In this document: in pieces, positions 6,680-14,745 of the stretch
Layout of the letters: every line of letters starts with the position of its first letter
Numbering within the stretch: position 1 is the stretch's first letter
Source of the DNA: a virus
Direction: 5' to 3' (one strand)
Length of the DNA: 37,418 nt
Virus record (IMG/VR): IMGVR_UViG_3300009700_000004
Span: 1 to 37,418 of that record
Notes under the pieces: generated by a model
What the model saw: only the letters and a program-made list of their open reading frames with translations
Told to the model about the DNA's origin: nothing
Databases searched by the model: none
Program-made: the position numbers and the translations under genes

Positions 6680-8629
6680 TCAATAGCCGATAGCGCTGAA
6701 TTCGATCACGTCACCGGCAGTGATAGCGACGGCAACCGTAAGCGTGCAGCTCGTCGTCGATGCAGATGTGCCGATAATGATGTCGAGAGGATGGGTGATG
6801 TCGGAAGCGTCGCAGTGCCAGCCATGAGGCGCCGTTGCCAAATTGCCCATCGTGATCACGGTCGAGCCTGAAGTGACGGTGGCTGTGGTGAACTTGCCTG
6901 CGGTCGCACCCCCGACCAGAGTGGTTTCATCCAACCCGCCGCTTGACGTGAAAGCTATTCCGCCGGCGATGGTCGTCGAGTAAGTGAGCCAGCCCGTATT
7001 GCCGGTGCCCGTGGCTTTCAGCCACATCGTTCCACCGGCCGCTCCATCTTGCTGTGCGTAAAAGGAACCGACCGCTGCAGCGAGCACACCGTTTGGGGAG
7101 CCTGTGCCCGAGTACCAGCCGTCTTTGAGCGTGTATGGAGCCGCGCCAGCAGCGGCATGTCCGATGAAAGAGTTCGCCGCAGCACTGCTCGTGACGACGA
7201 GCGGTACCAATCCTGAGGTGACGATGCCGTAGCTGTTCGTCACGTTCGCCGTGGGTGCGGATGCATTGATCGTTGTCCAATTTGTAACGAGCGCCCCACC
7301 GGAAAAGCTCCCGGCGTCCTGCATGAAACCAATATAATTCGTAACCAAAGACCCGCCCGAAAACGTCGGATTGAAACCGAGCACGCCAATCATGTTGAGG
7401 ACGTATGCACCATTCACAGCGCCGTTTCTGAACTTGATTCCGTTGCTCTGCCCGACTTCGACCGCGACTAGCGGAGTTCCTGTCGACGTCGCAGTGCCCG
7501 TGGTGTTCGTCACACTGATGGTTGTCGCGTTGCTGCTTACTACCGTGAAAACTCCGTTGTTTCCCGTCGCGCCACCGGTATAGCCACTGATCAGAACTGA
7601 GTCACTGGCCCAGCCGTTCGACGCGACTAAACCAGGTTGGGAAGATGTGAAAGTGTAGACCCAAGTGTTGCCGCTGGGATTGGTGGGGGCGACTGAGGCA
7701 TTGATGGTGATCGTGCCCGAGACCTGAGCAAAGAATTCCGCCGCCTCCGTCTGCCCGATATTCGGAGCGGTGTAAGCGTTTCCCGTGATGGCTTCATTGA
7801 CCTGAAAGCCGTCATAGTTAGCCCCGGTACCTTGCGACGCATCGCTTTCTAGATAGATATTCAGGCCCTTTCGAAGATTGTTCTGAGTAGAACTACCGAT
7901 ATTCTGCAAAACGAAGCTATTAAAGATGGCGGTGCATCCCGCATCGGTCGCAACATAACTAGTCAGTGAACTACAAGGCGATTGCCACACATTGAGTCCG
8001 CCAAGCGTAGAAGTTGTAATTGTCTGCACTGTCGATGGGGTAAGCGAAACGGTGCCGCTCGATGGAGCACTGGTACTCAAATCCGCGACGAATGCACCGT
8101 TCTGGCGCAAGATCAGATGTGAGGAATTCGAGCTCTGCACTTCGTTCTGCAGCGTCAGATTCAAGCCGGAGAGATTGACCGGGTTCACAGTGTACGCGCT
8201 CGTGGAGTTCGACTGATCGCTCACGATGGTGCCTGGGGCCTGTGCCGTGGCCACGGCGCATGCACAGGCCCCGGAGGGCTGCAGAGGTGTCAACGTTTTC
8301 AGAAGATCGAAGGTGAGTCCGCCGATCGGGACCTGAGGTGTCACCGTCACATAATTCGTGACGCTGAGAGTGCTCGGCGCCTGACTCGCAACGAACGGGC
8401 CAGCCAGGGCAGACTGCCCGACGAGATAGTTGACGACAACCCAATAGTAGATCGTCTGCGGTCCATTCCCTACCGTGCCCACGGTCGCGACCGTCGCCCC
8501 GTATGCCGGCGCCGGATTGAGGGTGAAGACCGGCATCGTGATCTGTTCGGTGTTGATCGGATTGGTTTGTGCGATCGTGGCGATCGAGAGAGCGAGTGTC
8601 AAGAGAAAACTTGCAAGAGTTTTTTTCAT
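6680..8629 (-). CDS. Spike/fibre-like protein with Sec signal peptide (649 aa)
   Basis: ATG 8629 has GGAGGT upstream; upstream in-frame codons would precede the signal. The signal peptide is MKKTLASFLLTLALSIATIAQ with likely cleavage near 20. Residues about 25-190 are a domain shared with the next gene upstream (motifs MPVFTLNPAP, GPQTIYYW, SGACACAVAT, NPVNLSGLN, SSHLILRQNG). The remainder is Thr/Ser/Asn/Gly-rich beta repeats ending in a fibre-type GNTGWLTY segment. It is probably a trimeric receptor-binding protein, but export through Sec is unusual for a tailed-phage fibre. Confidence 0.8.
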   Translation of the reverse strand: MKKTLASFLLTLALSIATIAQTNPINTEQITMPVFTLNPAPAYGATVATVGTVGNGPQTIYYWVVVNYLVGQSALAGPFVASQAPSTLSVTNYVTVTPQVPIGGLTFDLLKTLTPLQPSGACACAVATAQAPGTIVSDQSNSTSAYTVNPVNLSGLNLTLQNEVQSSNSSHLILRQNGAFVADLSTSAPSSGTVSLTPSTVQTITTSTLGGLNVWQSPCSSLTSYVATDAGCTAIFNSFVLQNIGSSTQNNLRKGLNIYLESDASQGTGANYDGFQVNEAITGNAYTAPNIGQTEAAEFFAQVSGTITINASVAPTNPSGNTWVYTFTSSQPGLVASNGWASDSVLISGYTGGATGNNGVFTVVSSNATTISVTNTTGTATSTGTPLVAVEVGQSNGIKFRNGAVNGAYVLNMIGVLGFNPTFSGGSLVTNYIGFMQDAGSFSGGALVTNWTTINASAPTANVTNSYGIVTSGLVPLVVTSSAAANSFIGHAAAGAAPYTLKDGWYSGTGSPNGVLAAAVGSFYAQQDGAAGGTMWLKATGTGNTGWLTYSTTIAGGIAFTSSGGLDETTLVGGATAGKFTTATVTSGSTVITMGNLATAPHGWHCDASDITHPLDIIIGTSASTTSCTLTVAVAITAGDVIEFSAIGY

Positions 8630-8645
8630 CGAAATAACCTCCAAA

Positions 8646-10052
8646 TTAGTCACCGATCGCGATCCATCTCACGTTGACCGGATCGTTGATGATGGCACCA
8701 GCTTGGGCGGAAATTGTCACGGTGAATACATGCGTGGATAGAGTGTTAAACGTAGCCCATCCCCACTGATTTCCGCTTGCGTCAGTCGCAGCATCCAAAC
8801 TTCCGGTGATCGTGAAGACTGCGGTCGGGAAAGTTAATGGAAAGCTGGCGGTAAGCGATGCCGTCGAGGATCCAGTTGAGAATGTTCCTATAGTTCCCCA
8901 CTCGATGATAGTGCTACCGATCGTCAGTGATCCGCTCGCCGCGGTTAAACAGCCGGAAGTCGTCGCGCCGTGATTCGCGTCGGTGCAGAGGGGTAAAGAT
9001 ATTCCGGAACCGATCGTTCCAGCGGTTAGCACTGCCGGATCCGTGCCCTGCGTCGTGGAATAGCTTGGAGCGCCAGGAGATCCGGTGAGATTTGCGAAGA
9101 CAGAATTTGCCGGCGCATTCGAAAGAAGGAAACTGAGCGCCGGTGTCGTCGTCGGAGTCGCAACGCTCGTCGTGAAGAGCGGTGACAAAGTACCTGCACT
9201 GAAACTGCTCACCGTATTAGAGCAACCTACTGTTGTCGCTCCGCCTGTGGCATCTCGGCAAAAAACATTTCCCTTACCGCCGCTGCCATCAGCGCTCAGC
9301 ACCGCGGTATCCGTGCCCTGCGTCGTGGTATAGCTCGGAGGGGCAGGAGATCCGGTGAGATTCGCGAACACAGAATTCGCCGGCGCATTCGAAAGAACGA
9401 AACTCAACGCGGGCGTCGTCGTCGGAGTCGCAACGTTCGTCGTGAACAGTGGCGAGAGAGTCCCGGCACTGAAAGTCGTGAGCGTTCCAGTGATACTCAG
9501 ATCTCGAACGAAGACACCATTCTGCCGCAAGATCAGATGGGAGACGCCGGCGCTCTGGCCTTCGTTCTGCAGCGTCATGTTCAGTCCGGAAAGGTTGACG
9601 GGATTGACGGTGTAAGGGCTCGTCGAATTCGATTGATCGTTCGTGACGGTGCCAGGCGCGACACCTGTTGCCACGGCACAAGCGCATGCGCCACTCGGTG
9701 CGATCGGCGTAGACGTTTTCAAAACGTCGTACGAAGCGGGGAAGGCGGGAAACGTGGGATTGATCGTGACGAAGTTCGAAACCGACAGCACATTCGGCGC
9801 ATTGCTAATCGGAAACGGTCCGGCCAGATTCGCACTGCCCACGAGGTAATTTGCCGAAATCCAGTAATAGATCGTTTGCGGTCCAGGATTTCCGCTGAGC
9901 GCGATCGTGGCACCAGAAGCCGGTGCCGGATTCAACGTGAACACCGGCAAAGTGATCTGCTGAGTTGTGACTGGATTCGCCGGTACCTGCTGTGCAATCG
10001 CAACTGCGACTAAGCTTGCAAAGACCAGGAAGCCGATAGTGAGTTTTCGCAT
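8646..10052 (-). CDS. Spike/fibre-like protein with Sec signal peptide (468 aa), paralogue
   Basis: ATG 10052 follows GAGGTG. Signal peptide MRKLTIGFLVFASLVAVAIAQ. The N-terminal domain (to about residue 190) is clearly homologous to that of the 649-aa protein. The C-terminal half differs: it has two tandem copies of a fibre module (FSAGTLSPLFTT, TPALSF, SNAPANSVFANLTGSP) and then a beta-rich tip. This suggests one mounting domain with different receptor-binding tips. Confidence 0.8.
   Translation of the reverse strand: MRKLTIGFLVFASLVAVAIAQQVPANPVTTQQITLPVFTLNPAPASGATIALSGNPGPQTIYYWISANYLVGSANLAGPFPISNAPNVLSVSNFVTINPTFPAFPASYDVLKTSTPIAPSGACACAVATGVAPGTVTNDQSNSTSPYTVNPVNLSGLNMTLQNEGQSAGVSHLILRQNGVFVRDLSITGTLTTFSAGTLSPLFTTNVATPTTTPALSFVLSNAPANSVFANLTGSPAPPSYTTTQGTDTAVLSADGSGGKGNVFCRDATGGATTVGCSNTVSSFSAGTLSPLFTTSVATPTTTPALSFLLSNAPANSVFANLTGSPGAPSYSTTQGTDPAVLTAGTIGSGISLPLCTDANHGATTSGCLTAASGSLTIGSTIIEWGTIGTFSTGSSTASLTASFPLTFPTAVFTITGSLDAATDASGNQWGWATFNTLSTHVFTVTISAQAGAIINDPVNVRWIAIGD
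9031..9204. repeat. Direct repeat copy 1 in spike gene
   Basis: About 174 bp, imperfectly repeated 270 bp to the right at 9301..9474. It encodes one fibre module of the 468-aa spike protein. Confidence 0.8.
9301..9474. repeat. Direct repeat copy 2 in spike gene
   Basis: Partner of 9031..9204. Both share CCGTGCCCTGCGTCGTGG and a long similar stretch, with many third-position differences, so the duplication is old enough to have drifted. Confidence 0.8.
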
Positions 10053-10060
10053 GTTACACC

Positions 10061-10351
10061 TCAGTGTTTCAAAACCATTCTCAGTAACTCGATCACGACG
10101 ACACCGAGAAACGATGCCGCTGCGCTCGTCGCCCACAACTTCAATTTGATTGAACTCCTACTCCGTTCGAGCGCGCGGATCTTCTCGTGCGCCTGGTGGA
10201 CGTCGAACTCTGCTTTTCCTGCCTTCTCTTCCACACGAGTGCGGAGCAGAGCGAGATCGACGGTTCGTTCCTTCCCTTCCCGCTCGAGCCGGTCGATCTC
10301 CCGTAAAACAAAAAGCCGTTCCTCGCGCCACTCGCCCGAAGTGTCAACCAT
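10061..10351 (-). CDS. Coiled coil plus C-terminal membrane span (XhlA-like)
   Basis: 96 residues. A charged heptad-like region (EERLFVLREIDRLEREGKER... to about residue 68) precedes one C-terminal span (AAASFLGVVVIELLRMV) and a short basic tail. The layout resembles the hemolysin XhlA/holin-associated family, which helps phage lysis, but sequence identity cannot be judged here. A virion membrane role is the alternative. Confidence 0.75.
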   Translation of the reverse strand: MVDTSGEWREERLFVLREIDRLEREGKERTVDLALLRTRVEEKAGKAEFDVHQAHEKIRALERSRSSIKLKLWATSAAASFLGVVVIELLRMVLKH

Positions 10352-10739
10352 GACTCTCGACCAACAATCCGCCGGAAAGGTAATCTCCCGAACTATCCGT
10401 CACCGGGAATGCCAGCAACCACAAGTGCGGCCGGATCGCCACATTCGCATAGACATGAGCTGCATGCAATCGAGCGAGATTGTGATCGATCAGCTTCAAA
10501 TCAGAATCGATCAGTGGCCGATCGAGTAACTCGGGAATAGTTTTGCCAAGTGCCTGCCCGCGGTGCTTCTTAAAAAGCGTTTCAGCTCTGGAGTTGAGAT
10601 AGATCACACGCCCGGTTGCATCCTTGAGAAAACCGGGCACCGGGAGCAATGCTAGAAACGAGCGGATAAGCTGCAGATTGCCGTTTGCCATGGCCATGTT
10701 CTCTTCGATCTCTTCTGCCGGTACATGTTCCCATTGCAC
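10344..10739 (-). CDS. PAS-domain protein
   Basis: 131 residues. After a short helix, residues about 25-120 show the PAS pattern: LLPVPGFLKDATGRVIYLNSR, AETLFKK, GKTIPELL and the closing beta strands LLAFPVTDSSGDYLSGG. PAS domains sense ligands or light, or mediate protein contacts. There is no kinase, cyclase or HTH attached. It overlaps the coiled-coil gene start and sits inside the late cluster between a secreted beta protein and a membrane protein, an odd place for a sensor. It might be a PAS fold adapted as a structural or host-signalling protein. Confidence 0.75.
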   Translation of the reverse strand: MQWEHVPAEEIEENMAMANGNLQLIRSFLALLPVPGFLKDATGRVIYLNSRAETLFKKHRGQALGKTIPELLDRPLIDSDLKLIDHNLARLHAAHVYANVAIRPHLWLLAFPVTDSSGDYLSGGLLVESHG

Positions 10740-10752
10740 GTTCTGCTCTTTC

Positions 10753-11586
10753 TCAAAACGTCTGATAGACGGGTGCGAGCGCCACGCTCACATAGGCATT
10801 GGTCGTCGTCGTGTTCGTGAAACACAACGAATTTCCGGTCGTTCCTGAGAACAAAGCGCCGACGCCGCTCCCCTGAGATAGATCCGGGAGTGTGCCCGCA
10901 TAAATATCAATGACCCACACAGCCACAAGCCCGGTACAGGAACTGGGAGAAGTGCTCGACTGGAACTCGATGAAACCAGATGAGGGAGCCGCTCCGAAAC
11001 TGACGATATATGAACAAACACGAATCGTGCTGTTCGAGACTCCCCCGAAAAGCTGAAGCGTGGTACCGGCATTAACCGGGAACTGCGCTGATTGATTACA
11101 CACCGTAGGTGCGGTCGCTCCAATTCCTGATTGTCCAGTTGGTGAGAATGAGATGGGACCGGAAGAAGCGTTGTAAGTGGCCACGATCGTATTAATCGAT
11201 GCGGTCATCACGGAACGAATATTTTGATAGTACCCACCTGCCTGCAAAATCGCACACCCTGAGAGTGGCGTAGCGATATAGCTCGAAAATGCGATCGGAA
11301 TCCAGTTTGTTGCCCCGTCGTAACTCTCCTCGATATCCACAGTTCCGGTGAAATTTCCACCTGACGAACAGTAGGAAAGCCAGTGGGCGGACTGGCCTAC
11401 ATTGTTGAAGATCTGTGAAACGCCGGCGGTGTAGACGGCTTTCTGCGAGACCGTGAATGTGCCCGTCGTGCCGGCGTTCTGCGCGAAGACCGGCGCCGGA
11501 CTAAATTCGCGCATGACACCCGCACCAATGGCGAGCGCGCACGTTAGAGCGACGCAAATCCAGAAACCCTTGAGAGAAGCTTTCAT
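10753..11586 (-). CDS. Secreted or signal-anchored beta-rich virion-type protein (277 aa)
   Basis: ATG 11586 overlaps the upstream stop as ATGA. The N-terminus MKASLKGFWICVALTCALAI is a signal peptide or anchor; PVFAQNAG is a plausible cleavage site. The mature part is Ser/Thr/Gly-rich beta sequence with several Cys (SYCSSGG, SGCAIL, TVCNQS, RVCSYI, SSCTG, NSLCFT), consistent with disulfides formed outside the cytoplasm. It may be a spike base or adhesin. I do not recognise the family. Confidence 0.7.
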   Translation of the reverse strand: MKASLKGFWICVALTCALAIGAGVMREFSPAPVFAQNAGTTGTFTVSQKAVYTAGVSQIFNNVGQSAHWLSYCSSGGNFTGTVDIEESYDGATNWIPIAFSSYIATPLSGCAILQAGGYYQNIRSVMTASINTIVATYNASSGPISFSPTGQSGIGATAPTVCNQSAQFPVNAGTTLQLFGGVSNSTIRVCSYIVSFGAAPSSGFIEFQSSTSPSSCTGLVAVWVIDIYAGTLPDLSQGSGVGALFSGTTGNSLCFTNTTTTNAYVSVALAPVYQTF

Positions 11587-12251
11587 TGGAGAACTCCCTT
11601 GCCCGAGGTATTCGTTGCCTGGATCAGTGGATAAGTCCATCCGTGGAATCGCGCCGCAGTTCTCGTGCCCACCGGCATCGGAGGTTGCGCGGCCGGTACT
11701 TCGGCCGTGACCTGCACGATATCTCGCTCATGGAGACGGAAGACGAAATCGTTCGGTTGCGCATAGGTTGCGACCTGGGAAGTCAGATCGTTCAATCCAT
11801 CGATCCCGCCGCCATTGATCAGCACGCGCCAGATCACATTGCCGGTCCCATCAGGCGGATTCCCGCCCACGTGGACGATCGCTAGTTTGGTGATCACTGC
11901 GAGCTGCCCTGCTGGCACGACGTACTCGATCACGTCGATCGGTCCGGCGCCGGGCGCGGGATATGCGGGGAACGGATTCGGCGTGATGATAAAGGGGAGG
12001 GAATCTGCCGGAGGATTGAAAAGCGAGATAGCGCGGTTCATGAACGATGGACCGGAGAGTGCCGTCTTCACTCGCGACGACATGGAAAGTTTTTGGGCAT
12101 CAGTCCAGGGCTGGCCAGCAATGTTCGGATTCGCCCACGAAGACACCGGCGGAGGTGAGGGTGAGCACACACTCACTCCGTTCTGCACTACGCACGTGTC
12201 ACCGAGACGCAACCGCGGAGGAACATAGGACAAAACTCTTCGCATCGTCAT
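11583..12251 (-). CDS. Beta-rich candidate capsid protein with LGD N-terminus (222 aa)
   Basis: It begins MTMRRVLSYVPPRLRLGDTC, with LGD at 16-18, followed by Cys-x7-Cys. The same LGDTC...VCS start occurs in the membrane protein at 22860..23726. Residues about 75-215 look like a jelly-roll: many short strands (PIDVIEYVVPAGQLAVITKL, VIWRVLING, DFVFRLHERDIVQVTAEV). It has no membrane span. It may be a capsid or vertex protein. The start ATG overlaps the M15 peptidase stop. Confidence 0.65.
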   Translation of the reverse strand: MTMRRVLSYVPPRLRLGDTCVVQNGVSVCSPSPPPVSSWANPNIAGQPWTDAQKLSMSSRVKTALSGPSFMNRAISLFNPPADSLPFIITPNPFPAYPAPGAGPIDVIEYVVPAGQLAVITKLAIVHVGGNPPDGTGNVIWRVLINGGGIDGLNDLTSQVATYAQPNDFVFRLHERDIVQVTAEVPAAQPPMPVGTRTAARFHGWTYPLIQATNTSGKGVLQ

Positions 12252-12658
12252 GACATCTGCACCAGGCCCGACTGCTCGATTCCGACGTACTCATCTTTGA
12301 CGCGAGCCCACCGCGCTTTCACGCCGCGAACGTCGACGTGGATAAAATTGCTGTCGTACACTCCGATCCCGCCATTCGCGAAGGCGGGAATCTTGAGCGC
12401 GAGATCGTACATTGCCTGCACGCCCAGCGGTGGGATCCGAATGTCGGCCGCGGTTCCTTCGAGGTGCTGGCTTCCACTGACGCCACCCACGGCCTTGTTA
12501 TGGTCGGGACACCGGTACCCGGCATCGATAATGATCGCGAGGCCTGCAAGAGTCCGGAGATCCTCAAGCGCCGAGACGAGCTCTCCCGAGATCTTCGTGC
12601 GACCGCAGTCCTTGCATGCAAACTCGCTCGCGTCGAAATGTGGGCTAAGATCTCCCAT
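12248..12658 (-). CDS. Peptidase M15A (D-Ala-D-Ala carboxypeptidase-like endolysin)
   Basis: 136 residues. Probable zinc ligands are H65 and D72 in SQHLEGTAADI and H107 in FIHVDVR. N-terminal C15/C18 (FACKDCG) are typical of the phage M15_3 subfamily. It cuts peptidoglycan stem peptides and probably works as the endolysin or a virion lytic enzyme. It lies between a small zinc protein and a candidate capsid gene, overlapping the latter, and shows no signal peptide. The transglycosylase at 6086..6664 supplies the complementary glycan cut. Confidence 0.9.
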   Translation of the reverse strand: MGDLSPHFDASEFACKDCGRTKISGELVSALEDLRTLAGLAIIIDAGYRCPDHNKAVGGVSGSQHLEGTAADIRIPPLGVQAMYDLALKIPAFANGGIGVYDSNFIHVDVRGVKARWARVKDEYVGIEQSGLVQMS

Positions 12659-12823
12659 TTAATCGTCACCCCCGCCGAAGAGTGATTCACCGATCGCGTT
12701 TCCGAGACCGTTCAGCATTTGCTTCCACCATGGCGCTTTGCCCTTGCACTTACAGTCCGGGCACCGTGCGGTTCCGTGGAACCGGTGCGGGCAGAACTGA
12801 CACAATGTTGGCTGATCGCCCAT
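12659..12823 (-). CDS. Small zinc-finger protein, 54 aa
   Basis: MGDQPTLCQFCPHRFH... with CxxC at 8/11 and CPDCKCKG at 21-27, then a helix (WWKQMLNGLGNAIGESLF). It fits exactly between the beta protein at 12826 and the peptidase ATG at 12658. The function is unknown; its zinc module resembles the other Cys-rich leaders in this cluster. Confidence 0.7.
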   Translation of the reverse strand: MGDQPTLCQFCPHRFHGTARCPDCKCKGKAPWWKQMLNGLGNAIGESLFGGGDD

Positions 12824-12825
12824 TA

Positions 12826-13377
12826 TTATTCGAACTCTCCACCGTAGAGAACTACCTGCACGTTCGAATTCTCATCACCCGGGTTCGCCTGATTGTTCGA
12901 AAGGTTGGAAACCTGGCAAGTGAGCTCGTCACCGCGGATGACCATGTACGGTGAGCGCAGAAGTGCCAGGCGCGCACCGCTCCCGAGGATCTCCCCGTCG
13001 TTGACCGCTTTGTTAAAAAATTGCCGTTGCACGCCGTTGTGGGAATGCAGGAGCTGGAAGTTGTAGCCGACATACGGAGCGCTGAGATCCGAACTGACGC
13101 CGGCAACTCCCCAGATCAGTAAAGGTTTCTCGACGACGAGAGTGAGCTTCGCCGTCGCGAGCGGACCGAGAGAGACGGATCCCTGATCGAATCCGAAATC
13201 AAAGACCAGAGCTTTGAAGTCGAGACCTTTCGCCGGCAGATCGCGGAGCTTCGGAAGATACAAAAGATTGAGCAATCCGTGCTGGCCGAAAAAGTAGGGA
13301 GAGATCCGCGCAATGTGCGGACTCTCTTTGACGGAGTGTTCTCCTACCCAACTGTTGCCGCTCACGATCTCTCCCAT
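12826..13377 (-). CDS. Beta-rich candidate capsid protein (183 aa)
   Basis: MGEIVSGNSWVG... The protein is soluble and strand-rich with loops typical of a jelly-roll (KALVFDFGFDQGSVSLG, AKLTLVVEKPLLIWG, GDELTCQVSNLS, NVQVVLYGGEFE). Similar size and style in the 159-aa protein suggest a set of capsid subunits. There is no good Shine-Dalgarno; the leader instead holds a 12-bp palindrome (CCGTCGCGACGG) and a strong hairpin. Confidence 0.6.
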   Translation of the reverse strand: MGEIVSGNSWVGEHSVKESPHIARISPYFFGQHGLLNLLYLPKLRDLPAKGLDFKALVFDFGFDQGSVSLGPLATAKLTLVVEKPLLIWGVAGVSSDLSAPYVGYNFQLLHSHNGVQRQFFNKAVNDGEILGSGARLALLRSPYMVIRGDELTCQVSNLSNNQANPGDENSNVQVVLYGGEFE

Positions 13378-13396
13378 GATGGCGTTTTAACGTCGG

Positions 13397-13408
13397 CCGT
13401 CGCGACGG
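13397..13408. promoter_or_regulatory. 12-bp palindrome in leader of candidate capsid gene
   Basis: CCGTCGCGACGG is a perfect palindrome 20-31 bases upstream of ATG 13377, with no obvious ribosome site between. It could be an operator or an RNA element. Confidence 0.3.
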
Positions 13409-13424
13409 GTGTCCAGTCCACCCC

Positions 13425-13452
13425 GCCCGGCAAGGTTCTGCGACTGCCGGGC
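13425..13452 (-). terminator. Hairpin between two late genes
   Basis: Perfect 8-bp arms GCCCGGCA/TGCCGGGC with a 12-base loop, directly after the stop at 13461. There is no T-run, so it may be an attenuator, mRNA stabiliser or weak terminator. Confidence 0.45.
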
Positions 13453-13460
13453 GTCGCTTC

Positions 13461-13829
13461 TTAACTCGTCGCCGGCGTGGCTCGTGCTGCTGCAGCCGTT
13501 GTTGCGGTTGCTGCCTTCAACTCGGGAAGAATCGCTTTGACGGCCGCGATCGCTGTCGTGTCGGCACCAGCGTCGGTGAGATTCTTTTCGAGAGCTGCCC
13601 CACCGGCATCGAGAGCGCTCGCCGATTCCTCCAGCCATGTCAGTGCGAGATCGACGAACTTTCCGGATCCTGGCACAGTGGCGTCGGCCACAGCGTCGAC
13701 CAGCGGCTGAATCTTTTCCGCTTCCGGAAGAACGACGTTATCCACTTCGGAGATCGCTTTGAGAACCGCGGCTTTGACCTTGCCCGCATCCGCCACGATC
13801 CCTTTGATGATTCCTGAGAATTTGCTCAT
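13461..13829 (-). CDS. Helical Ala/Val-rich protein (122 aa)
   Basis: MSKFSGIIKGIVADAGKVKA... is a run of amphipathic helices rich in Ala, Val, Asp and Thr, with a low-complexity Ala/Thr tail. It has no membrane span of full length. It may be a scaffold, a membrane-surface protein or a chain-length-determining helix protein. Its start is two bases from the stop of the next gene upstream. Confidence 0.65.
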   Translation of the reverse strand: MSKFSGIIKGIVADAGKVKAAVLKAISEVDNVVLPEAEKIQPLVDAVADATVPGSGKFVDLALTWLEESASALDAGGAALEKNLTDAGADTTAIAAVKAILPELKAATATTAAAARATPATS

Positions 13830-13831
13830 GA

Positions 13832-14500
13832 CTACTTTCCTCCTGTGAAAAGCACTCGTGCGTCTGCGCCGAAAGTGAGCACGTACTCGCCGAGTTTTCT
13901 CGCGAAAGAGACGGGTTTCAAAATTTCTGCTTCGTAGTGATCGGCAACCTTCTCTCCATCGTCGAGGATCTTGTTCGCATGTCCAGACGCGTCGGCCAAC
14001 TGCCCGGTCGCGAGGGACAAGTGCGCCAGGCTCAAACCGATGTTCGGATCCGCTATCGTCTTGTCGAGACTCGTCGCCGCGTTCCCGAAGTTCGTCGCTG
14101 CGAGACTCAGAGCATCCGCGGTTTCGGCGACTTCTTTCAACGTCGTCTGAGACTGCGCACTGAGAGCTGAGATCTGCGCGTCGAAGTTTGGGAGCGTTTT
14201 ATCGTTCAGTTGCCGATCGAGTTTATCGACGAAGAGCCGGACGGCTCCGCCGGTCTTCGCCGCTTCCTTGCTCGCCTTCGTCCAATTGTCTTTCTCGGCT
14301 GCAGAAGCTTCGGCGAGTGTCTTCGTCGCTGCAGTCACGTTCTCTGTGGCCAGCGCAACCTCATCGAGAGTGCTTTCAACTTTCGGTAAATTGAGCCGCG
14401 TGAACCGGTCAACATCATCGACCAAACGCACCAGTGCGATGCAGAGCACGGTCACAGAGAGCAGTGCGCCGATCCCGATCGTTTGGAGAGCCGTCTTCAT
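13832..14500 (-). CDS. Membrane-anchored long coiled-coil protein (222 aa)
   Basis: An N-terminal span (about 5-27, LQTIGIGALLSVTVLCIALV) is followed by about 170 residues of Ala/Asp/Glu/Lys/Thr-rich coiled coil (ENVTAATKTLAEASAAEK, QTTLKEVAETADALSLAAT). The N-in, C-out topology would place a rod in the periplasm or virion interior. Such rods occur in channel-forming and entry proteins. The function is unassigned. Confidence 0.7.
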   Translation of the reverse strand: MKTALQTIGIGALLSVTVLCIALVRLVDDVDRFTRLNLPKVESTLDEVALATENVTAATKTLAEASAAEKDNWTKASKEAAKTGGAVRLFVDKLDRQLNDKTLPNFDAQISALSAQSQTTLKEVAETADALSLAATNFGNAATSLDKTIADPNIGLSLAHLSLATGQLADASGHANKILDDGEKVADHYEAEILKPVSFARKLGEYVLTFGADARVLFTGGK

Positions 14501-14507
14501 CGCTCCG

Positions 14508-14684
14508 TCACTTCGCCGCTGGGATCGAATCGGCTGCCTTGATTAGACCGATCCCGGTTGGAATTCCAGTCGTCAGAGCGGCAACACCGGTGCTGGTCTG
14601 CCCGTGCAAGAATGCGAGCCCGGCTCCTGCAAGCGCGCCCACGATCGTGAGCACGCCCGCCAAAGTTGTTTTCCAGTCCTTCAT
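14508..14684 (-). CDS. Holin-like small membrane protein (58 aa)
   Basis: MKDWKTTLAGVLTIVGALAG..., two hydrophobic spans (about 7-24 and 29-48) joined by a short turn, with a Lys-containing N-terminus. GGAAGG is seven bases upstream of ATG 14684. Size and topology fit class II-like phage holins; a virion membrane protein cannot be excluded. An in-frame extension to 14777 would overlap the strong hairpin and is unlikely. Confidence 0.65.
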   Translation of the reverse strand: MKDWKTTLAGVLTIVGALAGAGLAFLHGQTSTGVAALTTGIPTGIGLIKAADSIPAAK

Positions 14685-14710
14685 TGCAACCTTCCGATCA
14701 CGCTTCGTGT

Positions 14711-14741
14711 GGAACACACACAAATTTGTTGTGTGTGTTCC
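14711..14741 (-). terminator. Strong 12-bp hairpin before holin-like gene
   Basis: Perfect arms GGAACACACACA/TGTGTGTGTTCC with a 7-base loop, placed between the 159-aa gene stop and the holin-like start. There is no clear T-run. It probably separates or tunes expression of the two genes. Confidence 0.55.
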
Positions 14742-14745
14742 CAGA

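Noticed and set aside
6071-6871. Plus-strand open frame of 266 codons
   Set aside because: It lies antisense to the lytic transglycosylase, which has clear catalytic motifs; the product is Arg/His/Asp-rich and looks like a shadow.
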